A DNA stretch of 64,000 bases from Loripinus fragilis (GCA_964019695.1 OZ026524.1:20391509-20455508), one strand, 5' to 3'; positions 35,190 through 45,453 are shown, numbered from the stretch's first letter. Program-made: numbers and translations. Notes: generated by a model not told the origin, from the sequence alone.

Positions 35190-37732
35190 CTGATGATCTG
35201 TAATCAAGCAACAAGTCAGCTGATGATCTGCAGACTGCATTTCCCTGTCAAGCAACAAGTCAGCTGATGATCTGCAGACTGCATTTCCCTGTCAAGCAAC
35301 AAGTCAGCTGATGATCTGTAGACTGCATTTCCCTGTCAAGCAACAAGTTAGTTGATGATCTGCAGACAGCATTTCCCTGTCAAGCAACAAGTCAGCCGAT
35401 GATCTGCAGACTGCATTTCCCTGTCAAGCAACAAGTTAGTTGATGATCTGTAGACTGCATTTCCCTGTCAAGCAACAAGTCAGCTGATGATCTGCAGACT
35501 GCATTTCCCTGTCAAGCAACAAGTCAGCTGATGATCTGCAGACTGCATTTCCCTGTCAAGCAACAAGTTAGTTGATGATCTGTAGACTGCATTTCCCTGT
35601 CAAGCAACAAGTCAGCTGATGATCTGCAGACTGCATTTCCCTGTCAAGCAACAAGTTAGTTGATGATCTGTAGAAGCATTTCCCTGTCAAGCAACAAGTC
35701 AGCTGATTATCTGTTGAATGCATTTCCCTGTCAAGCAACAAGTCAGCTGATGATCTGTAGAAGCAATTCTCTGTCAAGAAACAAGTCAGGTGATGATCTT
35801 CAGACTGCATTTCCTTGTCAAGCAACAAGTCAGCTGATTATCTGTAGAATGCATTTCCCTGTCAAGCAACAAGTCAGCTGATGATCTGCAGACTGCATTA
35901 TCCCTGTCAAGCAACAAGTCAGCTGATGATCTACAGACTGCATTTCCCTGTCAAGCAAACAAGTCAGCTGCTGATCTGCAGACTGCATTTCCCTGTCAAG
36001 CAACAAGTCAGCTGATGATCTGCAGACTGCATTTCCCTGTCAAGCAACAAGTTAGCTGATGATCTGTAGACTGCATTATCCCTGTCAAGCAACAGGTCAG
36101 CTGATGATCTGCAGACTGCATTTCCCTGTCAAGCAAACAAGTCAGCTGCTGAGCTGCAGACTGCATTTCCCTGTCAAGCAACAAGTCAGCTGATGATCTG
36201 CAGACTGCATTTCCATGTCAAGCAACAAGTCAGCTGATGATCTACAGACTGCATTTTCCTGTCAAACAACAAGTCAGCTGCTGATGTGCAGACTGCATTT
36301 CCCTGTCAAGCAACAAGTCAACTGCTGATGTGCAGACTGCATTTCCCTGTCAAGCAACAAGTCAGCTGGTTATCTATAGAATGTATTTCCCTGTCAAGCA
36401 ACAAGTCAGCTGATTATCTGCAGACTGCATTTCCTTGTCAAGCAACAAGTCAGCTGATTATCTGTGAAATGCATTTCCCTGTCAAGCAACAAGTCAGCTG
36501 ATGATCTGCAGACTGCATTATCCCTGTCAAGCAACAAGTCAGCTGATGATCTACAGACTGCATTTCCCTGTCAAGCAAACAAGTCAGCTGCTGATCTGCA
36601 GACTGCATTTCTATGTCAAGCAACAAGTCAGCTGATGATCTGCAGACTGCATTTCCCTGTCAAGCAACAAGTTAGCTGATGATCTGCAGACTGCATTATC
36701 CCTGTCAAGCAACAGGTCAGCTGATGATCTGCAGACTGCATTTCCCTGTCAAGCAAACAAGTCAGCTGCTGATCTGCAGACTGCATTTCCCTGTCAAGCA
36801 ACAAGTCAGCTGATGATCTGCAGACTGCATTTCCCTGTCAAGCAACAAGTCAGCTGATGATCTGCAGACTGCATTTTCCTGTCAAACAACAAGCCAGCTG
36901 CTGATGTGCAGGCTGCATTTCCCTGTCAAGCAACAAGTCAACTGCTGATGTGCAGACTGCATTTCCCTGTCAAGCAACAAGTCAGCTGCTGATGTGCAGA
37001 CTGCATTTCCCTGTCAAGCAACAAGTCAGCTGCTGATGTGCAGACTGCATTTCCCTGTCAAGCAACAAGACAGCTAAAATTTGCTGACTGCATTCCGCTG
37101 TCAAGCAACAAGTCAGCTGATGATCTGCAGACTGCATTTCCCTGTCAAGCAACAAGTCAGCTGATGATCTACAGACTGCATTTCCCTGTCAAGCAACAAG
37201 TCAGCTGATGATCTGCAGACTGCATTTCCCTGTCAAGCAACAAGTTAGCTGATGGTCCGCAGACTGCATTTCCCTGTCAAGCAACAAGTCAGCTGCTGAT
37301 GTGCAGACTGCATTATCCCTGTCAAGCAACAAGTCAGCTGACTTGTTGCAGACTCTATTTCCCTGTCAAGCAAAAAGTCAGTAATGATCTGCAGACTGCA
37401 TTTCCCTGTCAAGCAACAAGTCAGCTGATGATCTGCAGATTGCATTTCCCTGTCAAGCAACAAGTCAGCTGATGATCTGCAAACTGCATTTCCATGTCAA
37501 GCAACAAGTCAGCTGATGATCTGCAGACTGCATTTCCCTGTCAAGCAACAATCAGCTGATGATCTGCAGACTGCATTTCCCTGTCAAGCTACAAGTCAGC
37601 TGATGATCTGCAGACTGCATTTCCCTGTCAAGCAACAAGTCAACTGATGATCTGCAGACTGCATTTCCCTGTCAAGCAACAACGAAGTCAGCTGATGATC
37701 TGCAGACTGCATAATCTATGTCAAGCAACAAG
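35190..37732. repeat. 44-bp satellite, left block
   Basis: About 57 copies of gtcagctgatgatctgcaga + ctgcatttccctgtcaagca + acaa (44 bp). Variant positions include gatctg/gatgtg, cagctgatg/cagctgctg and attatccc/atttccc. Longer segments recur (35880-36340 resembles 36490-36960), showing higher-order duplication. The array is cut by the palindromic element at 37733 and resumes at 42226 in the same orientation. Confidence 0.95.
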
Positions 37733-37755
37733 AGTAGTTATACTCATCTCTATAG

Positions 37756-38043
37756 ATGACCTTGAGGACCTTTTTTCCCTATATACTCTATGTAAATGAT
37801 GTCATCACGCCCGGTGCAGTCAATTTTCGGAACCAGTCAGAACCGGTCCGCGTCAATATCAGCGGTGATGACCAATGGTTTATTTTTAGAAAATTAATCG
37901 ATGATGCGGGTGATGCAATATTTAATGTTGCTGTGAAATCCAAAACAAGTTTAGACTTGAGAACTATATATTTTGTCAACAGCCAATCAAATAACCCTTT
38001 TCATTTATTATATTATCAGTTTTCCGACACATTATTCATTTGA
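37756..38043 (+). other. 95-residue open frame in the left arm (mirrored 41915-42202)
   Basis: Opens 23 bp inside the element end and reads MTLRTFFPYILYV at its start. The mirrored copy differs at one residue (Pro to Thr). I recognise no domain. Its position inside the terminal repeat argues against a gene. 'ctatatactctatgtaaatg' in its start recurs in altered form near 38141. Confidence 0.2.
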
Positions 38044-38452
38044 CAGCAGACCATCCACCTGAAAGCATCATTAAACATTTAAACAGGTAAGTCAAGTTGT
38101 TAGCAGACGATAAAATTTTCTCACAAAGCACTCAGTGACCCCCTATATATTCTATATAAAGCCGCCATCTTGGATTGAGGGAAAAATCGAGAGCATTGGG
38201 GTGCAGTATCGATCAGGGTCTACTGATAAAATGTATTAGAGCAGACGATAAAATTTATTTTTGTAGAATACTTTATTCATACCTGTTTGACCTTGTTAAA
38301 AGTGCAGAGTTTTCCGATATTTTATCAGTTATTCTACAAACAGCGACCAGTCAAGTTCTCCATCACTGTCCATATAACAGATACAGGTACGTTGAAGCAG
38401 ACGATTTTTTCACAAATATTTCACCATCAGGTGAAAATCTATAGGTGGGTGT

Positions 38453-38622
38453 TTAACTCTTTGCCCGCTAATGGCGATTATTGTCGTCTGCTGATAAATT
38501 TTGCAAACGGTTTGGTCCCTGATCAGGCCTGACAAAACGTCAGACAATTGTGTATTACAGATTTTGTTTTTACAAAGTTGAGTTTTAAACGAATGCAAAA
38601 TTACCTTGCATGCAAAGAGTTA
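38453..38622 (+). mobile_element. Foldback MITE-B inside the palindrome arm (mirror 41336-41505)
   Basis: ttaactctttgcccgc ... gcatgcaaagagtta ends, with 'gtcgtctgctgataaatttt' and inner inverted repeat 'ctgacaaaacgtcag'. Identical in the right arm, so it was present before the palindrome formed. Confidence 0.75.
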
Positions 38623-39047
38623 GAAAGCACACCAGGGAAAAGGGTCAGTTGCGCAAATGGCTATAAAGGTTGTTTTCCCACTGTGCAGCTCTTTTTGTAC
38701 TCGTCTTTTGTATACTTTAGATCAAGTTGAGACATGTCTTGCTATATATACTGATTACAACACTTTTCATCTATAAAAGTAATACTTTTTTTATCAATAC
38801 GCTCATTCATCGAAAAGAATCCAAACCAGACGAATTTTCTTTCCATACAGGTAAATTGTTGATAAATTGTTCTCTAACGTCGTACAGGTATTATTCATTC
38901 AAGATGGGTTTAATTCCCTTCCCCTGTTGAATGTAAAATTAAACAGAAAATCGTTTTTTTCTTCTTGGATCAGACAGTTTTTGAATGTGTAAAAAGGATT
39001 TATCTACAAGATGATATTAATTTTATACACAATAAACATGTCGCTTT

Positions 39048-39125
39048 AACTCTTAGCTGCTGATAATCTGTGCAAACAGCTTGGACCCAGATAAGGCCTA
39101 ACAAAAGTGTCAACCTGTTATACCT
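39048..39125 (+). mobile_element. MITE-B fragment in the palindrome arm (mirror 40833-40910)
   Basis: 'taactcttagctgctgataa', 'tgcaaacagcttggaccca' and 'gataaggcctaacaaaagtg' keep the family order of the left half. The right half is missing. Confidence 0.55.
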
Positions 39126-39237
39126 TGGTGTAAAACTGTCAGTTTTCCGATATTTTTCATTTATCCATATACATTTTCATTAACAGACGATTTTTTCACA
39201 AATATTTATGTTTTACTCGACCTTTTATGTGTTTAAC

Positions 39238-39419
39238 TTGAAACCTGCTTATGGCGACGTGTGTCATCTGCTAATAAACTTTGCAAACAGTTTGGATCCA
39301 GATCAGGTTCTACAAACCAGTTTGAAGCAAACCTGTTTGAGAAGATAGTATTTCTAAAGGAAATTTACAAAGTTGATCTTAAAATACTCGTCAAACGACA
39401 AAATCACAGACAAAGAGTT
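39238..39419 (+). mobile_element. Third MITE-B copy in the arm (mirror 40539-40720)
   Basis: 'gcttatggcgacgtgtgtca', 'tttgcaaacagtttggatcc', 'ctacaaaccagtttgaagca' and 'gacaaagagttc'. Degraded at both ends but collinear with the family. Confidence 0.6.
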
Positions 39420-39617
39420 CGCATCTTTCGCCTATAACGCTGTAAATACTATTGTATTTTATTTAAACCTTATGAAGTCAGGGCCAGTTCGCTGTTAAAA
39501 AGGGTGAAAAAATATAAAACTTCTGTGCATAGTGTCAGATAGTTCTGAACCTGTTTGACCTTGTTAAAAGTGGTGGCGGTGGCATAACTCCCTGTGGCAG
39601 TGGTATGCCTCCTTGTG

Positions 39618-39747
39618 GCAGCGGCGGCGGTCGCGGCGGTGGCGGTGGCGGCGGTGGTGGCGGCGGCGGCGGCGGTGGTGGTGGCGGCGGTGGTGGTGGC
39701 GGCGGCGGTGGTGGCGGCGGCGGCGGCGGCGGTGGCGGCGGTGGTGG

Positions 39748-39778
<31 letters not shown>

Positions 39779-39801
39779 GGTGGTGGCGGCGGCGGCGGTG
39801 G
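39618..39801 (+). repeat. (GGC/GGT)n tract, left arm
   Basis: 184 bp of GGC and GGT triplets, encoding poly-Gly, poly-Ala/Val or poly-Arg/Trp in the three frames. 21 bp (seven triplets) longer than the mirrored tract at 40178-40340. The flanks on both sides match exactly, so the tract changed length after the arms were made. Confidence 0.95.
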
Positions 39802-39814
39802 ATTCGGAATCAAT

Positions 39815-39823
39815 GTATATATA
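39815..39823 (+). promoter_or_regulatory. TATA-like box upstream of the integrase-like start
   Basis: gtatatata lies about 32 bp before the ATG at 39855, after the GGC tract. The mirrored copy serves the opposite arm. Placement suits a short-leader pol II promoter, but this is inference. Confidence 0.35.
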
Positions 39824-39854
39824 CCGGTGCCTTTTTACATTCATTTTAGTCACA

Positions 39855-40003
39855 ATGTTATCTTCACAAGAGAAACAGTACTTAGAGAACATCTGGTCTG
39901 ATCCTAAACATCCGGCTGCCTTTAGCGGTCCTGAAAAAACTGTACAAGTTTGTGAAAAAAAAAAAGATGGGAAATTTAAGATAGGACTGTCCGCTATCAA
40001 TAG
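39855..40003 (+). pseudogene. Polinton/Maverick-type integrase N-terminus, truncated
   Basis: From ATG 39855 the frame reads MLSSQEKQYLENIW, then DPKHPAAFSGPEK, then after two A-rich runs DGKFKIGLSAINR, which extends across the 28-bp spacer to 40003. Composition and order resemble the N-terminal region of Polinton integrases, a family often annotated as transposon-derived protein F54H12.3-like. This is recognition from memory, not a search result. Between the A6 run (39935-39940) and the A11 run (39955-39965) conserved-looking residues fall in the +1 frame, so two compensating indels are likely. No zinc-binding, DDE core or chromodomain follows, because the element turns back on itself at 40004. 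Confidence 0.6.
39976..40003. other. Spacer at the palindrome apex with a mini hairpin
   Basis: The 28-nt spacer continues the left-arm integrase frame. Inside it gatag (39980-39984) and ctatc (39994-39998) can pair around the 9-nt loop gactgtccg. The next base starts the complementary arm (atttcccatc). Confidence 0.8.
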
Positions 40004-40124
40004 ATTTCCCATCTTTTTTTTTTTCACAAACTTGTACAGTTTTTTCAGGACCGCTAAAGGCAGCCGGATGTTTAGGATCAGACCAGATGTTCTCTAAGTA
40101 CTGTTTCTCTTGTGAAGATAACAT
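40004..40124 (-). pseudogene. Mirrored integrase N-terminus, right arm
   Basis: Reverse complement of 39855-39975, with ATG at 40124-40122. Same A-run defects as the left copy. The two starts face each other across the spacer, so transcripts from either arm would be self-complementary. Not a functional gene. Confidence 0.6.
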
Positions 40125-40177
40125 TGTGACTAAAATGAATGTAAAAAGGCACCGGTATATATACATTGATTCCGAAT

Positions 40178-40232
40178 CCACCGCCGCCGCCGCCACCACC
40201 GCCGCCACCGCCGCCGCCGCCACCACCGCCGC

Positions 40233-40263
<31 letters not shown>

Positions 40264-40340
40264 ACCACCGCCGCCACCACCACCGCCGCCGCCGCCGCCA
40301 CCACCGCCGCCACCGCCACCGCCGCGACCGCCGCCGCTGC
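40178..40340 (-). repeat. (GCC/ACC)n tract, right arm
   Basis: 163 bp, the mirror of 39618-39801 and shorter by 21 bp. On the plus strand it encodes poly-Pro/Ala/Thr frames that are not genes. Confidence 0.95.
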
Positions 40341-42225
40341 CACAAGGAGGCATACCACTGCCACAGGGAGTTATGCCACCGCCACCACTTTTAACAAGGT
40401 CAAACAGGTTCAGAACTATCTGACACTATGCACAGAAGTTTTATATTTTTTCACCCTTTTTAACAGCGAACTGGCCCTGACTTCATAAGGTTTAAATAAA
40501 ATACAATAGTATTTACAGCGTTATAGGCGAAAGATGCGAACTCTTTGTCTGTGATTTTGTCGTTTGACGAGTATTTTAAGATCAACTTTGTAAATTTCCT
40601 TTAGAAATACTATCTTCTCAAACAGGTTTGCTTCAAACTGGTTTGTAGAACCTGATCTGGATCCAAACTGTTTGCAAAGTTTATTAGCAGATGACACACG
40701 TCGCCATAAGCAGGTTTCAAGTTAAACACATAAAAGGTCGAGTAAAACATAAATATTTGTGAAAAAATCGTCTGTTAATGAAAATGTATATGGATAAATG
40801 AAAAATATCGGAAAACTGACAGTTTTACACCAAGGTATAACAGGTTGACACTTTTGTTAGGCCTTATCTGGGTCCAAGCTGTTTGCACAGATTATCAGCA
40901 GCTAAGAGTTAAAGCGACATGTTTATTGTGTATAAAATTAATATCATCTTGTAGATAAATCCTTTTTACACATTCAAAAACTGTCTGATCCAAGAAGAAA
41001 AAAACGATTTTCTGTTTAATTTTACATTCAACAGGGGAAGGGAATTAAACCCATCTTGAATGAATAATACCTGTACGACGTTAGAGAACAATTTATCAAC
41101 AATTTACCTGTATGGAAAGAAAATTCGTCTGGTTTGGATTCTTTTCGATGAATGAGCGTATTGATAAAAAAAGTATTACTTTTATAGATGAAAAGTGTTG
41201 TAATCAGTATATATAGCAAGACATGTCTCAACTTGATCTAAAGTATACAAAAGACGAGTACAAAAAGAGCTGCACAGTGGGAAAACAACCTTTATAGCCA
41301 TTTGCGCAACTGACCCTTTTCCCTGGTGTGCTTTCTAACTCTTTGCATGCAAGGTAATTTTGCATTCGTTTAAAACTCAACTTTGTAAAAACAAAATCTG
41401 TAATACACAATTGTCTGACGTTTTGTCAGGCCTGATCAGGGACCAAACCGTTTGCAAAATTTATCAGCAGACGACAATAATCGCCATTAGCGGGCAAAGA
41501 GTTAAACACCCACCTATAGATTTTCACCTGATGGTGAAATATTTGTGAAAAAATCGTCTGCTTCAACGTACCTGTATCTGTTATATGGACAGTGATGGAG
41601 AACTTGACTGGTCGCTGTTTGTAGAATAACTGATAAAATATCGGAAAACTCTGCACTTTTAACAAGGTCAAACAGGTATGAATAAAGTATTCTACAAAAA
41701 TAAATTTTATCGTCTGCTCTAATACATTTTATCAGTAGACCCTGATCGATACTGCACCCCAATGCTCTCGATTTTTCCCTCAATCCAAGATGGCGGCTTT
41801 ATATAGAATATATAGGGGGTCACTGAGTGCTTTGTGAGAAAATTTTATCGTCTGCTAACAACTTGACTTACCTGTTTAAATGTTTAATGATGCTTTCAGG
41901 TGGATGGTCTGCTGTCAAATGAATAATGTGTCGGAAAACTGATAATATAATAAATGAAAAGGGTTATTTGATTGGCTGTTGACAAAATATATAGTTCTCA
42001 AGTCTAAACTTGTTTTGGATTTCACAGCAACATTAAATATTGCATCACCCGCATCATCGATTAATTTTCTAAAAATAAACCATTGGTCATCACCGCTGAT
42101 ATTGACGCGGACCGGTTCTGACTGGTTCCGAAAATTGACTGCACCGGTCGTGATGACATCATTTACATAGAGTATATAGGGAAAAAAGGTCCTCAAGGTC
42201 ATCTATAGAGATGAGTATAACTACT

Positions 42226-42560
42226 AACAAGTCAGCTGCTGATGTGCAGACTGCATTTCCCTGTCAAGCAACAAGTCAGCTGATGATCTGCAGACTGCAT
42301 TTCCCTGTCAAGCAACAAGTCAGCTGATGATCTGCAGACTGCATTATCCCTGTAAGGCAACAAGTCAGCTGCTGATCTGCAGACTGCATTTCCCTGTCAA
42401 GCAACAAGTCAGCTGCTGATCTGCAGACTGCATTTCCCTGTCAAGCAACAAGTCAGCTGATGATCTGCAGACAGCATTTCCCTGTCAAGCAAAAGTCAGC
42501 TGATGATCGGCAGACTGCATTCCCTGTCAAGCAAAAAGTCAGCTGATGATCAGCTGGAAT
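42226..42560. repeat. 44-bp satellite, right block
   Basis: Seven to eight further units in the same orientation as 35190-37732, starting with the second AACAAG copy. Decays after 'gtcagctgatgatcagctgg'. Confidence 0.9.
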
Positions 42561-43153
42561 GTGGCTCATTGTGTCGATAGTTGGTAGACGGTAAACCAAG
42601 CAGATTCAATCAACAAAACCAAAAATTCATAAACCAATCAAAACAAATATACCTGGCTTTGGTTTTGATGTTGCTAAATCAGGCCTGTCAGCAGACTGAC
42701 CTGATCAACTCCAAAAGCTTCGGCCAACTTTAAGCTTTCAGTTAAATGTGATTGAGTTTAATATTTAAAATTATGCTGTCCAAGATTTCCATATTAAATT
42801 TTTTTTGTTACTGTTGCTTTCAAAAAGTGTTCAGTCATAGCTATCCAACCACACTTTTCCTGGGTACTTTTAGTAAGTACAGACAATTGCCCTACTTTGG
42901 CAACCAAATGGAATCAAACTGGATGGATCTAAAGCTTCTTTCTTCAGTAGTGGATCTAAAGTGATAACAACATTTCCCCGCCTGTAATGCAATCTTATTG
43001 AGTGTTGGATGGGGAATATTTCTGTATTGAATTTACAGATCTAGTTGCTTATTGTTTTTAGTATAATCAGATTTTATGTGCCCTAATTTTGTAGACAACA
43101 GCCAGTGGCACTCAATTGATTCTTGACAAAAGACTTGTGATGTCAATAGGTAA
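42561..43153. other. No gene recognised
   Basis: Unique AT-rich sequence. 'atcaggcctgtcagcagact' and 'gacctgatcaact' resemble pieces of MITE-B. A 70-residue plus frame (42752-42964) shows no domain. Confidence 0.35.
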
Positions 43154-43223
43154 TTAACCTAATCGCACTCAGAGTGACCAAAACTCCATAGAGTTTTGGT
43201 CACTCTGAGTGCAATGAGGTTAA
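43154..43223. repeat. 70-bp hairpin (ttaacctaatcgcactc)
   Basis: Arms ttaacct...cgcactcagagtgacc / ggtcactctgagtgcaatgaggttaa are near-perfect around 'ccata'. It could be a minimal foldback element; no other copy was seen here. Confidence 0.75.
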
Positions 43224-43979
43224 TGTTTTGGTCTACCTGGGCGCAATTGTTCAGAGAACTAATCTTTGAGAACCTTGCATCATTTTCAAAACAGTATTTA
43301 TTATCTTGGTTGAGCTTTGCATGACTTTGATTTTATTGTATATATTCCTGATCTTTGCACACTTACTTACTTTAATATAATGCTTACCAACGTATCATGA
43401 CGTTTCTAAATATTCAGACACAAAATATTTTAACAACCAACAAAGATTAGAAACAATTGGCACATTTTTAGGAAAAGTTCATTTGTCCTTTTATATTTTA
43501 ACAATTAACAGCAATGCCACATGAAAGGGGAGCTCATATTGTCAGTAACTGTATGAATGCTTCATTCTGTTCTTCTGGTGACTAGCAATTATACATCATA
43601 AATGTACTTTATGAATGGTCTCCAACAATTTTGATATTTTTTTTATTATTTTTATTATTCAAGATAATGAATTTATTGATTCATAATCTGACATAACTCA
43701 CAGTAACTGGATCACAGTAACAGGACCATCTGTTTGAAACATCCAAAAATACATTCCTACTATGAAATAATGTCAATCAAATCTGATAATCAAGGACTTC
43801 AATCCCTTCCAATTTGTTTGATGGTGTGTTTTTTTAACTCTGAAATCAAGTAAATTGTATTTGATGGCCTAACTTTCTTGTCTTAACATTTTTGAAAGTG
43901 TCATGCTTAACTGGTAAAGGTTGTATTATCCCTAGAATGTCCCCTTCAGCCAGGGCAGTGTTTTTGAGTTCCAAGTCAA

Positions 43980-44158
43980 CGATTTCCAGACAATTGTACA
44001 GAAATATATTCCTTGGATGATCCAGTACTAAGCATGAAGATAAATTGTGTTGCTCAAGGTCCAAGGATACTACACCACTCTCCCAGTGGGATTCTACCCC
44101 ACAACCTCTTTGTCATGAGTCTCTCACCCTACCAACTGAGCTATGTGCTCCTCTAGGA
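43980..44158 (-). mobile_element. tRNA-derived SINE
   Basis: Minus strand: A-box-like 'tagctcagttggtagggtg', B-box-like 'gggtagaatcccactg', body 'accttgagcaacacaattta', 'cttagtactggatcatcca'. Different head from the SINE at 33430 but the same body type. Confidence 0.75.
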
Positions 44159-44464
44159 AAAACAGCACATGTAACTCTATAAAAGTAACAACCATGCTTC
44201 AACCGACCAAGGGTTAAGTTTATTTTAGTGGTTTTGAATTATTTTAGGGTGCATGTGATAGCTACGGTTCTGGCATTATTCTGGCTTCTGATAGCACACT
44301 CTTTAATTTCATTTACTGAAATGAAGCTATTAGAGGTGTGTAGAATACCATGTTTACCCAAACTGTTTGGACATATAGGCCTTTGCATACATTGCAAACC
44401 CTGATCAGACCACTTATGCACTAGCTAACAGTGACTACTCAGCAAATCTTAGCACATCTTGAAG

Positions 44465-44700
44465 AAGCAGTCTATTCAGTTTTACGTCCCAGTCAACAGC
44501 TAATAAATTGGTCATGTTGAGATGGTCAGTTCACTTGAACAAGCTATTTTGCTTGGCAAGCTTGACTAAGTGGTCAATCAGTACTTCTTGCACATGCTTT
44601 CGCTTGTAACTGACAACAACCCTTCTTGAATCAGTGGAAGGAGGAGTATGACTGTACAAATTTCATGATCAATCTCCACACAAGTAGGGGGCTGGGCCGG
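44465..44700 (-). mobile_element. SINE type 2
   Basis: 'ttgacttgggacg'-like tail complement at the left (tttacgtcccagtcaacagc). The body 'tcgcttgtaactgacaacaa' and 'cccttcttgaatcagtgg' is the complement of 9720-9780. Ends 'ggggctgggccggg'. The head is mostly lost. Confidence 0.7.
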
Positions 44701-44783
44701 GCAGACTCTACTCAGGGTTTACACAATTTATCATTATGTTGTTACCTCATATACATATCGATCACCAGGTTGTTTTGTTTGTA

Positions 44784-44958
44784 CAGTAAAATCTGTCTTA
44801 AGCGGCCACTCAAAAAGAAGACCAAAAATTGGTTTTCAAGACTGATTATCGCTTAATGCAGGTCAATAGTATACTTTAAACCTTCATTAAGCTACCATTT
44901 GCCATAGAGACCTTTATTTCGTCTATTTTTGAGTGGCCACTTACGACAGGTTTTATTT
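44784..44958. mobile_element. pogo-like MITE, internal deletion
   Basis: cagtaaaatctgtcttaagc ... gagtggccacttacgacagg with TA at both edges. The inner hairpin is absent; 'caggtcaatagtatacttta' marks the deletion compared with 31943-32148. Confidence 0.75.
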
Positions 44959-44987
44959 TATGGTGCTTACATGATAATGGGATATTT

Positions 44988-45400
44988 TACCTTGTTTGTT
45001 TGATTTGATTCTTTACGTTGCATCAAAAATCTTTCAGTTAAACAGGGACTGGTCTTCCTTGGTTGAATCAGTACTAAGCTAGGATAAATGGGACAATTTT
45101 CCTGGGTTGAACCAATACTAAGCAATGAAGATACAGTGCCTTGCTCAAGGACACAACATTGTGCCACTGATGGTTTTGTTTTTTTGTTTTGTTTGATTTG
45201 ATTCTTAACGTCCCAATCTTAACAATCTTTCAGTTATAAAGGGACGGATTTTCCTGGGTTGAACCAATACTAAGCTAGGATTAATGTTCTTGCTCAAGGA
45301 CACAACACAGTGATGCCAGTGAGGCTCGTACCGCCACTGATGGTATTCGAAACTGCAAGCCAAGCACACGACCAATTCTGAGCTACGGTGGATACCAATG
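44988..45400 (-). mobile_element. Two adjacent SINE copies, partly duplicated
   Basis: First copy 44988-45165: 'tttgatttgattctttacg', then the body block 'gaaccaatactaagc' appears twice, and the head is cut. Second copy 45172-45400: tail 'ttgatttgattcttaacgtc', body 'cttgctcaaggacacaacac', then 'gatgccagtgaggctcgtac' (B box, mutated) and 'gagctacggtgg' (A box region). The repeated tail-body structure suggests insertion into or next to an older copy. Confidence 0.65.
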
Positions 45401-45453
45401 AAGGCTGTGAAGACAAGTGGAGTGGTATCAATTTGTTGTGGATTGAGCAAACA

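Larger units (their letters stand above)
37733..42225. mobile_element. 4,493-bp palindromic element, apparent Polinton-terminus snapback
   Basis: Left arm 37733-39975 (2,243 bp) is the reverse complement of 40004-42225 (2,222 bp), around a 28-bp spacer. I noticed one substitution (37810 C against A, mirrored at 42148) and a 21-bp length difference in the GGC tract. Ends are agtagttatactc / gagtataactact. AACAAG, present once per satellite unit, stands on both sides (37727-37732 and 42226-42231), a 6-bp TSD. AG...CT ends, long TIRs and a 6-bp TSD are known of Polinton/Maverick elements, and an integrase-like N-terminus at the centre supports this. A fold-back assembly error is unlikely because the flanking satellite is direct on both sides. 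The element lacks all other Polinton genes. Confidence 0.85.

Noticed and set aside
35190..37732. Possible CRISPR-like array because of the regular 44-bp spacing
   Set aside because: Units are contiguous with no unique spacers, the sequence context is animal, and there are no cas genes.
39470..40488. Poly-Gly, poly-Pro, poly-Ala/Thr/Val and Arg/Trp-rich frames
   Set aside because: All derive from the GGC/GCC tracts in different frames. Only the part after the ATG at 39855 has non-repeat similarity.
37733..42225. Palindrome as a fold-back read or assembly artefact
   Set aside because: An artefact would also invert the flanking satellite. Here it is direct on both sides, with a 6-bp TSD and a microsatellite length difference between arms. 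Read-level confirmation is still desirable.
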